A stretch of 64,000 nucleotides of DNA from Novakomyces olei (lineage: Eukaryota > Ascomycota > Novakomycetes > Novakomycetales > Novakomycetaceae). The notes beneath the pieces were generated by a model that worked only from the letters and a program-made list of their open reading frames with translations, searched no databases and was not told where the DNA came from. Numbering within the stretch: position 1 is the stretch's first letter; each line of letters starts with the position of its first letter. Location of the stretch: positions 859,001 through 923,000 of the forward strand of contig JADEYG010000009.1 in assembly GCA_016906335.1 (NCBI GenBank). The letters are read 5' to 3'. Both the position numbers and the translations under genes were made by a program. Shown here piece after piece: positions 50,458 through 61,339 of this stretch.

Positions 50458-53400
50458 ATGAAGACAAACTTTCGCTTTACCAATTTACTGGGAACAGTGT
50501 ACAAGTCGGGAAATCTTTTATTCTCGCCAAACGGCGAACTTTTATACTCTCCTGTTGGAAATCGAGTATCATGCTTTGATCTTGTTAGGTAATTCAGTTT
50601 CGAGTCTCTGCTTTGAGTCATCGTCCGTTCCTTTTTTGCTGTTGAATTTTTTGTTTCTTTTTCTCCAAGAATCGTTACGCTCTGTTGTAGTGTCTATAAC
50701 CATCGTCCCGGTTTGCTTTTACCGATACTTCACCTCAAGCCACGTTTGTCTATACCCAACACGTCTACTTGCTTTGACTATCTGTTTCCAATGCTGCAAT
50801 TAGCTCTCTCGAGAGCATTTTATTCGTCTATATAACCCTGTCTCCATACCTTTTTTTCTTGACTTGCTACCCTCCTCTCATCCCCCGGTTGAACAGTCAA
50901 ATACAGCTCTCTACACTCTTAAGCCTATTATTCCCCTCTCTCACACCCTTCTATTCATTTTGATGCCTTAAATGTCAAAAGCAGCTCCTCTAATCAATCA
51001 CAGAAACAAGTTTTTCACATTCCCCTTTGAAAACCGCAAAAACATCGCGTGTATTGCTCTTTCACCGCAGGGCACACTTTTGCTCAGTATCGATGTGGAA
51101 GGCCGTGCCGTCCTTGTCAACGTTGTTCGGCGCACAGTGCTGCACCATTTTAATTTCAAAGACCCCGTAAACTGTGCCGCCTTTTCTCCCGATGGCCGCT
51201 ATATTGCAGTCGGACTTTCGCGGCATGTTCAAGTATGGAGGACTCCGTTGGCGGAGGAAAGGCTCGAGTTTGCTCCCTTTGTCCGTCACCGTGTCTACAC
51301 TGGGCATTATGATGCCGTTACATCGGTAGTTTGGTCCGGGGATAATCGGTTTTTCCTGACTGCCAGTCGGGACATGACGGCAAGGATCTACTCGCTGAAC
51401 CCGGAACCCGGGTTCCAGCCAACCGTGCTGGCTGGGCATAAGAGTGCCGTTGTAGGAGCCTATTTTACCCCCTCACAGGAGACGGTGTACACTGTGGGAC
51501 AGGACGGGTCCCTGTTTGAATGGGCCTTTCAGCCTCTTTATCGTGAGGGAGAGGTGATGGACGAGGCTGGGGACGACGCAATGGAAGGCCAAGATGGAAC
51601 AAGCCAAGATGGAGAAACGAGTGACTCTAATCCTGCCCGACCCTGGATCTGGATGATTAGAGCGAGACACTACTTCAACCAGGCCAATGCCCGGGTCCAG
51701 TGCTGCACTTTCCACACGGCCACAAACCTTTTGATTACAGGGTTTTCCAATGGAACCTTTACGCTGTACGAACTGCCCTCCTTTTCCGCAATCCACACGC
51801 TCAGTATCTCCAACACTGCCGTTGACCAAGTGGTGGTAAATGCCTCTGGAGAATGGCTTGCCTTTGCATCCTCTAAAGCGGGTCAGTTGCTGGTGTGGGA
51901 GTGGCAGTCCGAGTCCTACATCCTCAAGCAGCAAGGCCACAACGACGCCATGTCGTGTGTGGCCTATGCCGTTGATGGGCAAAGGCTTGCTACTGGATCG
52001 GACGACGGCAAGATCAAAGTATGGGACGTGCAGTCCGGGTTTTGTCAGGTAACATTTGACCAGCACAAGGCAGCCGTCACTGGTCTCGAGCATTCACGCA
52101 GGGGTAACGTCCTCTTCTCCAGCTCGCTCGATGGGTCAGTTCGGGCCTGGGATCTTGTACGGTACAGGAACTTTAGGACTTTTACGGCTCCCGGCAGGGT
52201 ACAGTTTTCGTGTGTGGCCGTTGATCCTGGAGCAGAGGTAGTGGCAGCAGGCAGTCTGGACGTCTACGAGATCCACCTCTGGTCAGTGCAGACGGGCCAG
52301 TTGCTGGACAGGCTGGCGGGCCATGATGCTCCAGTATCCACTCTTGCTTTTGCTCCAGATTCTGGTCTTTTAGCCAGTGGCTCATGGGACCATTCGGTAA
52401 GGGTTTGGGACATATTCTCTCGGAGTCGCAGTGTCGAGCCTTTGCGGACAGACTCTGATGTGCTCGACATCGCTTTCAGACCGGACGGACGGGCTCTCTG
52501 CATAGCCACTCTGGATGGGAACCTCGTGTTTTGGGATCCTCAGGAGGGTCAGCAGGCGGGGACTGTAATCAACGGCCGAAGGGATATTGTTGGTGGAAGG
52601 CGGCAGGACGATGCTGCTACTGCTGCCAATTCAATGGCCAGTCGGCACTTTAGCTGCGTCTCTTATTCAGCGGACGGCAGAGTCGTAATTGCCGCTGGAC
52701 GGTCCAAATTCGTTTGCATGTACGATGTTGCGAGCCAAACACTGTTGAAAAAGTTTGCCTTTTCCAACAATGCTTCGCTCGAAGGCACCAGAGACCTGCT
52801 GGACTCGCGGGAGATGACGGAGGCTGGTCCACTCGCCCTGATCGATACTCAGGGTGAGGCCTTGGACCTGCAAGACCGGCTGGACACGAGTCTTCCAGGC
52901 GCCCAACGAGGCGCCGATTTCTCTAAACGATCGGCTCTTCGGCCCGAAGTCCGGGCTACAGGGCTCCGGATATCTCCGACAGGCCAGGCGTTTGCTGCCT
53001 CCACGACCGAGGGTCTCTGTGTATACTCACTGGACAATGATTTCCTGTTTGATCCTTTCGACTTGGACATCGATATTACGCCAGAGGCAATTGAGCAGAC
53101 ACTAAAGGGCGATAATGTGCAGTACACTCTCGCACTCGTAATGGCTTTTCGTCTGAATGAACGACGCCTCATTCACACTGTGTACGAGTCTGTTCCACCA
53201 AAGGATATAAGGCTCGTTGCTGAATCTGTGCCGCGTACGTACTTGTCCCGATTGCTTTTGTTCATCGGGTCCATTGCCGACGAGTCTCCCCACATTGAGT
53301 TTCACGTTCGGTGGATAGACGCTTTGCTCGCCTACCACGGCCAATGGATAAAGGCACACGCAAACACTTTTGCTGTTGAGCTGAGGGGCTTGCAAAAATG

Positions 53401-53497
53401 CGTGCTGCGTATGAACCACGATTTTGTTCGGCTCGCTGACAGAAACAAGTACGCTGTCGACTTTATACTAAGCAAACGCTCCAAAATGATACCATAG
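50458..53497 (+). CDS. PWP2: U3 snoRNP component Pwp2 (UTP-B subunit)
   Basis: Exons 50458-50588 and 51004-53497 encode 874 residues. Pwp2 is a tandem double-propeller WD40 scaffold of UTP-B in the SSU processome (nucleolus, 18S rRNA maturation). Matching segments are FRFTNLLGTVYKSGN, SPVGNRV, RKNIACIALS, VLHHFNFK, PFVRHRVYTGH, QSESYILKQQGHND, DGKIKVWDVQSGFCQVTF, RAWDLVRYRNFRTFT, HLWSVQTGQLLD and, at the end, LPGAQRGADFSKRSALRPEV and FDPFDLDIDITPE. The helical C-terminal domain is present, but the acidic tail of the yeast protein is absent here. The intron is 415 bp, long for this genome, with a TCTAATC branch. Confidence 0.96.
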
Positions 53498-53610
53498 CTG
53501 GATGTAAAAGATGGAAGGAAAATAAAATAAAGAAATCTCAAAATCAATTCAATTCAATTGAATAGATGTAAAGACCAATGTACATGTATTTTAATTCTTA
53601 AAATTATCGA

Positions 53611-53760
<150 letters not shown>

Positions 53761-53864
53761 TAACAAATAAATAAATTAATTAATCAGTTTATTCATTCAT
53801 TAAAAAATTGTTTATCTATAATTTATTTTATTAGTTGGTTACTATTTATCTATGTATTTATTGC

Positions 53865-55662
53865 CTAAGGCAGATACTTGTAAGGGGAAAGAATACCCTT
53901 GGGATCGAACAGCGCCTTGACCCGTTTCATGTACTCTATCATTTCAGGCGACTTTGAGAAATGCAGATAAGGCCGCTTGAGCAAGCCCAAGCCGTGCTCT
54001 GCAGAGATACTTCCGTGCCGTTTAGCCACCCATTCAAAAACCCAAGGCTCTAGGGCCTTTTCCACAGTTTTGTCGTAGCGTCGAACAGGAACATTCAGGT
54101 GGATATTTCCATCGCCAACATGCCCATAGCCAACAACGTCCACTACAGGATGCTCAGAGTCTTGGCCGATCAAGTTTTTGTCAGCAAGCCGTTCACGCGT
54201 CTCGTCAACGATTTTGTACAAGTCTTCCAGAGGCAGGCTTAGATCGTACTTGTAAGTGCCCCCGTCTTTACCCAAACACTCGGTAATTGACTCGCGGCAG
54301 GACCACAAGTTTTTGATCTGTGTCTCGTCTTGAGCAACGACTCCATCCGCAATTATTCCATTCTCCAAAAGCTCTTCCAGTAATCCAGTCAGCTTTTCGT
54401 CATCATGATCTTTGTTGCTGCCTGAAGTTTCGATTAGGCAAAAGAACGGGTACTCGCCGTCAATAGGGTGGTCAACGGCCCCGTGTTTCTTTACAATATC
54501 TTGAGTACGGCCGTCCATTAGCTCAAAGGCGGACAGAATCTCACCCAGCCTTTGTTTGGTAAGGGTGAAGGCTTTCAGAACATTTTCGTACTTCTCAACA
54601 GCTAAAAAGGCAACATTAATGGCGGACGAGCGTTGAGGACACAGAATGGAGACTCCGGTAATAATGCCAATAGTGCCCTCGCTGCCAATAAAAAGCTGCT
54701 TCAAATCGAACCCGGTATTGTCCTTGCGAAGAGTGGAAAGATTATGCAGTACACTACCATCAGCAAGAACGACTTCCAGTCCCAAGACAGATCCATGAAG
54801 AGATCCGTAGCGCAAAAGACGTAGACCTCCAGCGGCAGTAGCTACATTGCCTCCAATCTGACAACTGCCCTTGGCTCCCAAGTCAAGAGGGAAAATATGA
54901 TCGTGCTCTGCCAGGAAGGTGTCCACAGCCTCCAGAATACAACCGGCATCGGCAACAAGAGCGCCGGAGACGGGGTTAAAGGAGCGAATACTGTTCATGT
55001 TTTGCAGGTTAATCACAACTTCATCAAACACGGGCGTCGAACCACCGACAAGTCCGGTATTTCCGCCTTGTGGTACGATTGCAATGCTCTGGTCATTGCA
55101 GTACTTTACAATCTGCTGTACCTGTCCCGTCGATCTCGGCTTCAAAGCAACAGTAGACTTGCCCTGGAACTTGCGCATCCAATCCGTATTGTACGCCTCC
55201 AGATCTTGGGCATCCAGGACAATGCCATTAGGGTCGACAATGGAGGTGAAATGTTCAATGTCAGAAGGCGTAAGCTAAGAATTAGCAATTTGTGTCTTGA
55301 CCAGACTTTGAGAATGGAGTTTAACGAATTAGACAGACCAACAGAAAAGAACATTTTAAATATTTAATTATAAAATTATAAAAATATAAGAATATTGAAT
55401 AAAATTAAATTGAAAAAGTATAGGCGACTACCTTTTTGAAACGCGGATCGCGTTTGATTTCCGGGTAAGAATCGCTCGTGTATTTCACGGCACGAGCAGT
55501 CGTGGTAGCCGAGAAGCATCGCAGTCCAAGCCGGGGTTTAATGCCACGGTAACTGACCGGACCAAGGAGCACAGGCGCCGCTGCTTTCCGCAAGGGTTTT
55601 GCAGTGCTGGCGCTATTACAGCGATAGCAGGCTCTTAAGGCCGCTACACAGGACCGCGCCAT
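53865..55662 (-). CDS. D-2-hydroxyglutarate / D-lactate dehydrogenase, mitochondrial FAD protein
   Basis: Exons 55432-55662 and 53865-55274 (minus strand) encode 546 residues; ATG 55662 is chosen because the codon at 55749 is TTG. The FAD-binding PCMH domain has VPQGGNTGLVGGS, GCQ-like LGAKGSCQIGGNVATAAGG and SEGTIGIIT. The C-terminal domain has the metal site GYGHVGDGNIH and HGLGLLKR. The closest remembered relatives are yeast Dld2/Dld3 and human D2HGDH, which oxidise D-2-hydroxyglutarate. The N-terminal about 50 residues (MARSCVAALRACYRC onwards) are basic and acid-poor, a likely mitochondrial presequence. Substrate (D-2HG versus D-lactate) cannot be settled here. Confidence 0.93.
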
Positions 55663-56255
55663 CCAGAGCCAGTCTAAATACTTTTGCTGGTGCTTTAGTT
55701 TTCGAGACGTGGGATGAAAATGCTCATTAGGCAGATAAATACTGTGCAAATTGTATACTTTTGCAAAAATCTATTGTATTTTATATGTGGTTTAACTGGA
55801 AACTCGACACCAATATCGTACTTAGTCTGGCGGCCATAATCTTTATTGTATGAAACTGTACATACATATTGTAATTGATTTATTGCTTAACTGTGCACTG
55901 AAACTATCTATACATTTTATAACCTCTTTAATATTCCTGTAGTATTCCCGTAATTCCTGTATTATTCCTCCAATATCTGTAATATTCCTGTAATATTCCT
56001 GTAGTATTCCCGTAATTCCTGTATTATTCCTCCAATATCTGTAATATTCCTGTAGTATTCTTGTCTTATTACGCTATACTCGACTATACTGCAAAAGAAT
56101 GTCGCCCGTATATTAACATTTGTCCACTATACATTATTCATAGTGCGTATCAGCCGCAGAGTGTACACGTACGTGAGCGCAACCTGATTTAATTAGCACT
56201 TTGCCACTGTTTCGCGAGTCACTTTGAACAGCAGCGTTGCACTTTCTCTGCCGCA
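55663..56255. repeat. Divergent spacer with a 62-bp tandem duplication
   Basis: Two copies of a 62-bp unit (55933-55994 and 55995-56056, starting ATTCCTGTAGTATTCCCGTA) are almost identical. The unit is itself built from ATATTCCTGTA-type subrepeats. The spacer separates the dehydrogenase (-) and proteasome (+) genes. Confidence 0.93.
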
Positions 56256-57273
56256 ATGTCGGGGTACGACCGCGCGCTATCCGTGTTTTCGCCCGATGGA
56301 AGGTAAGTGATGACGAATTGCCATAGTCAGAGGATCTTGTTGCGTAAGCGACTAACACGCTGCAGATTATTGCAAGTTGAGTATGGATTAGAGGCAGTAA
56401 AGCGAGGAACGACAGCGGTAAGGCAATGCGTCGGTTTTTTTAATGTGATTCTTATTCCAGGTTGGTGTGCGAGGAAAGACGGTGGCCGTCCTCGGAGTGG
56501 AAAAGAAATCGGCACTCAAACTGCAGAATCTGCGCACAATGAGAAAGATTGCCGTAGTGGACGACCACGTTTGTTTAGCTTTTGCCGGGCTTAATGCAGA
56601 TGCACGTGTGCTTATTGATCGGGCTCGTGTAGAGGCGCAGAGCCATAAGCTTTCGCTGGAAGATCCGTGCTCTGTGGAGTACATAACGAAATATATTGCA
56701 GGCGTACAACAGCGCTATACTCAGGCAGGAGGAGTTCGGCCGTTTGGTGTCTCGACGCTCATTGTGGGGTTCGATCCTAATGACGCCACACCTCGCCTGT
56801 ACCAAACGGAACCAGCTGGAATCTACAGCGCATGGAAGGCTAATGCTATCGGCCGGTCGAACAAGACTGTCCGCGAGTTTCTGGAGAAGAATTACCGCGA
56901 TGATCTGGACAGGGACGAGGCTATTCGTCTTGCTATTCGCAGCCTTCTTGAGGTTGTGCAGACGGGCGCAAAGAATATAGAAATTGCCGTCATGGATCCC
57001 GATAAACCTATGGAGGTATGGCGTTGACGAGAAGATATATTTCAAGAAAGACAAGGAAAAAGGAAAACAAAAGGCACTAGAAATAGCCACGAAGCAATTA
57101 CTATTGTCCAATATTGTCCATTCCCAGGTACTAACATTTAGGTGCTTGATCTTGACACTATCGAGGCTATTGTAAAGTCTATCAATGACGAAAAAGAAGC
57201 CGAGTCAGCAAGCCGGCAGAGCGCACGCACTGGTGCTCTTGGAACGAATACGCCAACGACGTCTTCATCATAA
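56256..57273 (+). CDS. PRE6: 20S proteasome subunit alpha-4 (Pre6/PSMA7)
   Basis: Exons 56256-56302, 56366-56417, 56461-57015 and 57142-57273 encode 261 residues. It is a ring subunit of the 20S proteasome core. The N-terminal gate and H0 helix read [30 protein letters not shown] and [25 protein letters not shown]-like conserved segments appear as [13 protein letters not shown], and [11 protein letters not shown] is present. The C-terminal exon ([19 protein letters not shown]) matches the alpha-4 tail. Introns are 63, 43 and 126 bp. If the last intron (GTATGG donor) is kept, the protein ends two residues later. Confidence 0.95.
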
Positions 57274-57656
57274 GAGGAAATCTCTGTAATTTAATCCTAA
57301 TTTCACCTATTTCTAATCTCCGTCAAAGGACGCGTGGAATGTAGATATTCAATTGGCAATTAATAGAGTCAGAGAACTTAGGGTTGCGTAACCTTTAATT
57401 ACCGATTTCGCCAATTATTACTTGCGTCATCAATGGAAGCAGCACAAGCCTAAACAAACAAAACAAACCAAAAATTAAAATAAAATAAAAATAAAAATAA
57501 ATAAATAAAAAAAATAAAAAGCCTTGATTCAGGCATCTATAAATTTTCCTTTGGCGCCAGAATACATATACGATAAATAACTGTCCACTGGTTCTATTAC
57601 AGACGGTTTAAATACTATTAGCATTCACAGCTTTGTGAGTTTTAATGTCTATTGTA
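57274..57656. other. Convergent spacer, A-rich
   Basis: 383 bp between proteasome alpha-4 and the CHY zinc-finger gene. An AAATAAAA run lies at about 57465-57520. No gene seen. Confidence 0.7.
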
Positions 57657-58169
57657 TCATCCAATTTTACCCAGCAGTTCATCCTCCTCCTCAGGAGTGA
57701 TAATTAGCTGGTTCCGTTGAGAATCTACTTTTGCCCCAATTTGTTCCGCAAGAATTCTGCATTGTTCTCTTAGTTTTATTTCGAATGCTCAAGTTCTTAC
57801 CTCGGATCTTGCGGCCGGTCTGGTGCTTGTGTCCCACCAGCACGCGTTCCCGGCGTTTGTGCCGGTAGAATAAATTGATTGTCGCAACTTGACGTTAAAA
57901 TTATCCAATAAATTCCAAAAATATTATATTGCCTCGATAAAGGTAAAAGGCAAAACTTACTGTGGACAAAATTCGGCTGCTTCGTCCTCCACGAAATCCT
58001 CAACATTACGACGAAACGCTTTCCGGCACTTTTTGCATACAAACGAAAGTTCGTCACGTTTTAAAAGTGGATGGTCAGAAACTTCAGCATGGCATTCAGG
58101 GCAGTCGAAAAAGCGTCTACAGCAAGGCGCCCGAATTGCCACTTGGGCGTTTATCACATGCTTGCACAT
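57657..58169 (-). CDS. CHY zinc-finger protein
   Basis: Exons 57961-58169, 57801-57887 and 57657-57756 (minus strand) encode 131 residues. The zf-CHY domain is a cysteine/histidine-rich zinc module. Visible ligands include CKHV, APCCRRFFDCPECHAE, HPLL, CKKCRK and, completed across the first intron, CPHCDNQF. The C-terminal region is short and acidic. Proteins of this fold include yeast Hot13, which handles zinc in the mitochondrial intermembrane space; I cannot say whether this is its orthologue. The family often has more sequence before CKHV, so an upstream exon is possible. Confidence 0.85.
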
Positions 58170-58528
58170 GGAAACTTGCTGGTAAAGCAGAATAAAAGCC
58201 GACCGCGTCTGCAGTTATCCAACTGTTTAATTATAGCTTGAGGACTGCGCGTATTTAGGATTAGTATCACATAATATAAATTAATATAAATTAATATAAA
58301 TTATATAATTAATTAATTTTTATGAATTAAAGCAAAATATATAATGCAAAATAAGGATGATGATAATGAACTCCACTATTAATAATAACAATGATAAACA
58401 GTTTAAACAAATCTAATTATTAAGCTAAAGGCATTGGAGTACGAGATCAATCCAAACCGAGACAATAAACATGGCCAGTCCCATAAAATTTTAAACTAGT
58501 TATCTGCTACCAAGCTATGTGCTTCCAA
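58170..58528. other. Spacer, AT-rich
   Basis: 359 bp with ATATAAATTA repeats near 58270-58310. No gene seen. Confidence 0.65.
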
Positions 58529-60336
58529 TTAATCTCTGCGTGCGCGTTTCGCACTGTGATCCTCGCTCTCCCGTTCGTCCACGACAGTGGCCAAAAACGC
58601 GTCAGTTCCAAAAGGATCAGCTTCGTCCTTTTCAAAAATAACTGGCCCTGATCTCGTAGCAGTCCCAACGGCTTCTTCTTCTCCCGCCGCCAGTCCACGT
58701 CTACCACGTCCAAGCGCGTCACCAAACCGATCGCCACGTGTAGCTCGTTCCAGTTCCGCGTCCTCATCAATATCTTCCTGGCCCAGTCTAGCTGATGGAT
58801 TATAGATATGCTCTGCTACCGACTGATTCCATGGCTGGTCATAAACGGCATAAGCATCTTCGTCCCGGAACCCAGAATCAAGGCCGCCAGTTTGGTTAAA
58901 TAGCCTGGCGTCATACATACTGTCCTTTGAAGCCGAAGGTTTAGCCAGTCCAAGAGCAATTTTTTCCGATATATCCCGACCTTGTTCCCGGGCCATCACT
59001 TTGAGCCGCTGCTCGTGCCCCATATGGCTCAGGCGCATATTACGCTCAGTTTGCTGACGACGTTCGCGACGCAGAGCTTCACGTTCCCGTGCTGCTTCCA
59101 GAGCAGAGGAAGAATCTGCCTCTGAGTCTGATCCAGATTCTGATGGGGCACGTCTTTCCTCAGAGCCAAATTGCCTTCTTGGAGGAGTAGCACTCGACAC
59201 TGAACTGCCCCCGGCCACAGATCCATCGTCCGAGTCTGGTGTAGCTGATCTCCGTCTTTGAGCAGCGCTTGCCGACCTGTTTTCCCTGGCCTTTTGTGCA
59301 AGTAACCTTAAATGTTCTTCTTTTTCCTGCTTTTCCTTTTGTGCTACCTTTTGCTGCATTAAAGACCGCTGTTTAACCTCTTCACGAGCATGCCTGTCTG
59401 CCATAAACAGGGCCTCGCTGAAAGCTGCAAATCTATCGTTTATCTGTACATCCTGCATATCTCGGCCATCAGCAGCCAACCGTTTATCCAGTGGAACAGT
59501 ATAGCCATTAGGGTTTTTCCAGTTGGAAACGGCTGGGGGAATAGTCCAGTCCTGCTGGTCTTGAGCTGTAAGCTTACGTGGAGGAGAATGCAGGACTGGT
59601 GGAGGCGGTGACCCTGGTTCACGCGGTACTTTACGCGCTCTAAACTTTGGTGGCTCCATCGGATCAGACTGCCGATCCATCATTTTTATCACTCTCTGGC
59701 CGTGCGTGCCCGCCGAGGACTCCCCCATCTGGTTCGCGGGCGTGTAACGTACAAAAGTAGCCTCCCGTCTTTGTGTAACATTGACATTCTTGGGCTGAGT
59801 GGCTGCCAGTCTCCCAGACACCAACTTGTCAAGAGCCTGTCTCGTCCTTTCTGCCGTACTGACCGCCGTCTCCTCGCTCGGCTTTGCAAAATCGAGTTCT
59901 TGGCTTGTTCTGTTACGCAGTGGAACCGTGTCCTGGAAGCTCGACTGTACTAGTCTGCCTTCGTAGTGGCCCTGACGAGCGATCGCATCGTACCGAATTT
60001 TGCCTTGCGCATCTACCTGCAAAGTGAGAGATTTAGAGGTCGCAGTACTGCCTCCCCGGCCCATTTCTCGAGGGTACTGGGCGATATTGACCTCGGGAAA
60101 AGCACCGCCGTCCCCATAGTCCTCCTGCCGACGAGGAATCCAGCCTGAGCGGCGTCCGTACGGCGGAGCAGTACTGCGCTTGGAAGCTATTTGATCTTGT
60201 GGATCTGTATCGCCTTCGTCATTGCCTTGCGCAGAGGTTTCACGAAATTTTGGGTTTGGCAGTATCCTGAATGTTTAGTCCACACACGGCTCGAAATAAT
60301 ATCTGAAACTTACCGCGCCAGTGAAGCAGACGCCAT
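58529..60336 (-). CDS. PRP45: SNW1/SKIP-type spliceosome protein (Prp45)
   Basis: Exons 60314-60336 and 58529-60266 (minus strand) encode about 586 residues. SNW proteins belong to the spliceosome core (NTC-related) and to transcription co-regulators. The family signature SNWKNPNGY followed by IPLDKR-type VPLDKRLAADGR is present. IRYDAIARQGH precedes it, YTPANQ and PMEPPKFR follow in the canonical order, and a charged coiled-coil region and ALGLAKPS follow. The first exon reads MASASLAR and joins to ILPNPKFRE over a 47-bp intron. The C-terminus (VYDQPWNQSVAEHIYNPS, then acidic) matches SNW1 homologues. The next gene, UBP15, diverges from it. Confidence 0.95.
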
Positions 60337-61339
60337 GATAAAGCTGGATGCCGTGCACAGCGCTGTGAATGTATGATAATGTTTTCGATATTATTATTTA
60401 TTATTTATTATAAGTTAATTATTATTCAATTGGTATATATTAATTGATTATTCATTTTTTAATTATTGATAAACTAATTATTTCATTTCATTTTTAATTT
60501 ATTATTCTATTATATTTCAGTGTTTAATGTATTATTACTGCCCTCTGTAAAACATATAATATACTACTTTTTCGTTTTGTTTGGTGTATAGTCTTTGCCT
60601 TTATAATTCACAATATTCATACGTTCTCGGTTCCAGGTTTTTGTTATAGTCATCCATCGCTAATACCAGTTTTACCAGACTTAAACAAAATGTTCTTACC
60701 CTTACAAGCCTAAAAGTGTTTGATGAACGGCAATGCTCGGATTTGACTACTTTGAACATATGCGCGCGCAGTACTTTGTGTAGTGTGTACGATTTCTACA
60801 CAATATTGTTCTTTTTGTCAATAATTTGCGTTTAGGCTCACTCAGCTATAGCGCAGACATATATAGGTCGTCCACCAATGTATAAAGTCACCATATATAT
60901 AATCGTATTACTGCGAGCATGCCACCTTATGATTATAATTTATGTATGTCATAACTGCGGCAGGGATCAAATTTTGGTATATACATACCGTCATTAGGCA
61001 GACTAATTATCTCGAAACAGCGGGCCATTATTACCGGTACGGAGGACGGCATTGACGCGTATAAAGATCAGCAAATCTGACGGCTCAACAGAGTTGCCTT
61101 AAACCCTAAACTCTTGCCGTTTTACCGCTGTGATTACTGGTTCCAATTGGGCCCCGGAGCTCCGTTTTGTTTTGAATCCAGAGGAAGCAAATTAATAGAA
61201 AAGCAAGTTCAAAGCAAAGAGCAGCAGGTGTATCAGCTTGGAAGGATAGCTCTACGAACAGGTACAGAGTGCTTTACCCCAGACTGCTTTTTCCAAGAGC
61301 CCAGTGCGTACAGTTTTCTGGCTCTGGCTTTTTGTCTAG
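60337..61339. promoter_or_regulatory. Divergent PRP45 / UBP15 spacer, no gene seen
   Basis: 1.0 kb, AT-rich near 60370-60540, otherwise mixed. Short AAACCCTAAAC at about 61100. I see no recognisable gene; an 86-codon open frame starting at 61114 on the plus strand runs into the UBP15 5' region and is unsupported. Confidence 0.55.

Noticed and set aside
51473-52093. 206-codon minus-strand frame opposite PWP2
   Set aside because: Antisense shadow of WD40 coding sequence.
57016-57141. Extra coding exon with [16 protein letters not shown] in proteasome alpha-4
   Set aside because: It falls in the last intron, gives an early stop in the main frame, and the downstream exon restores the alpha-4 C-terminus.
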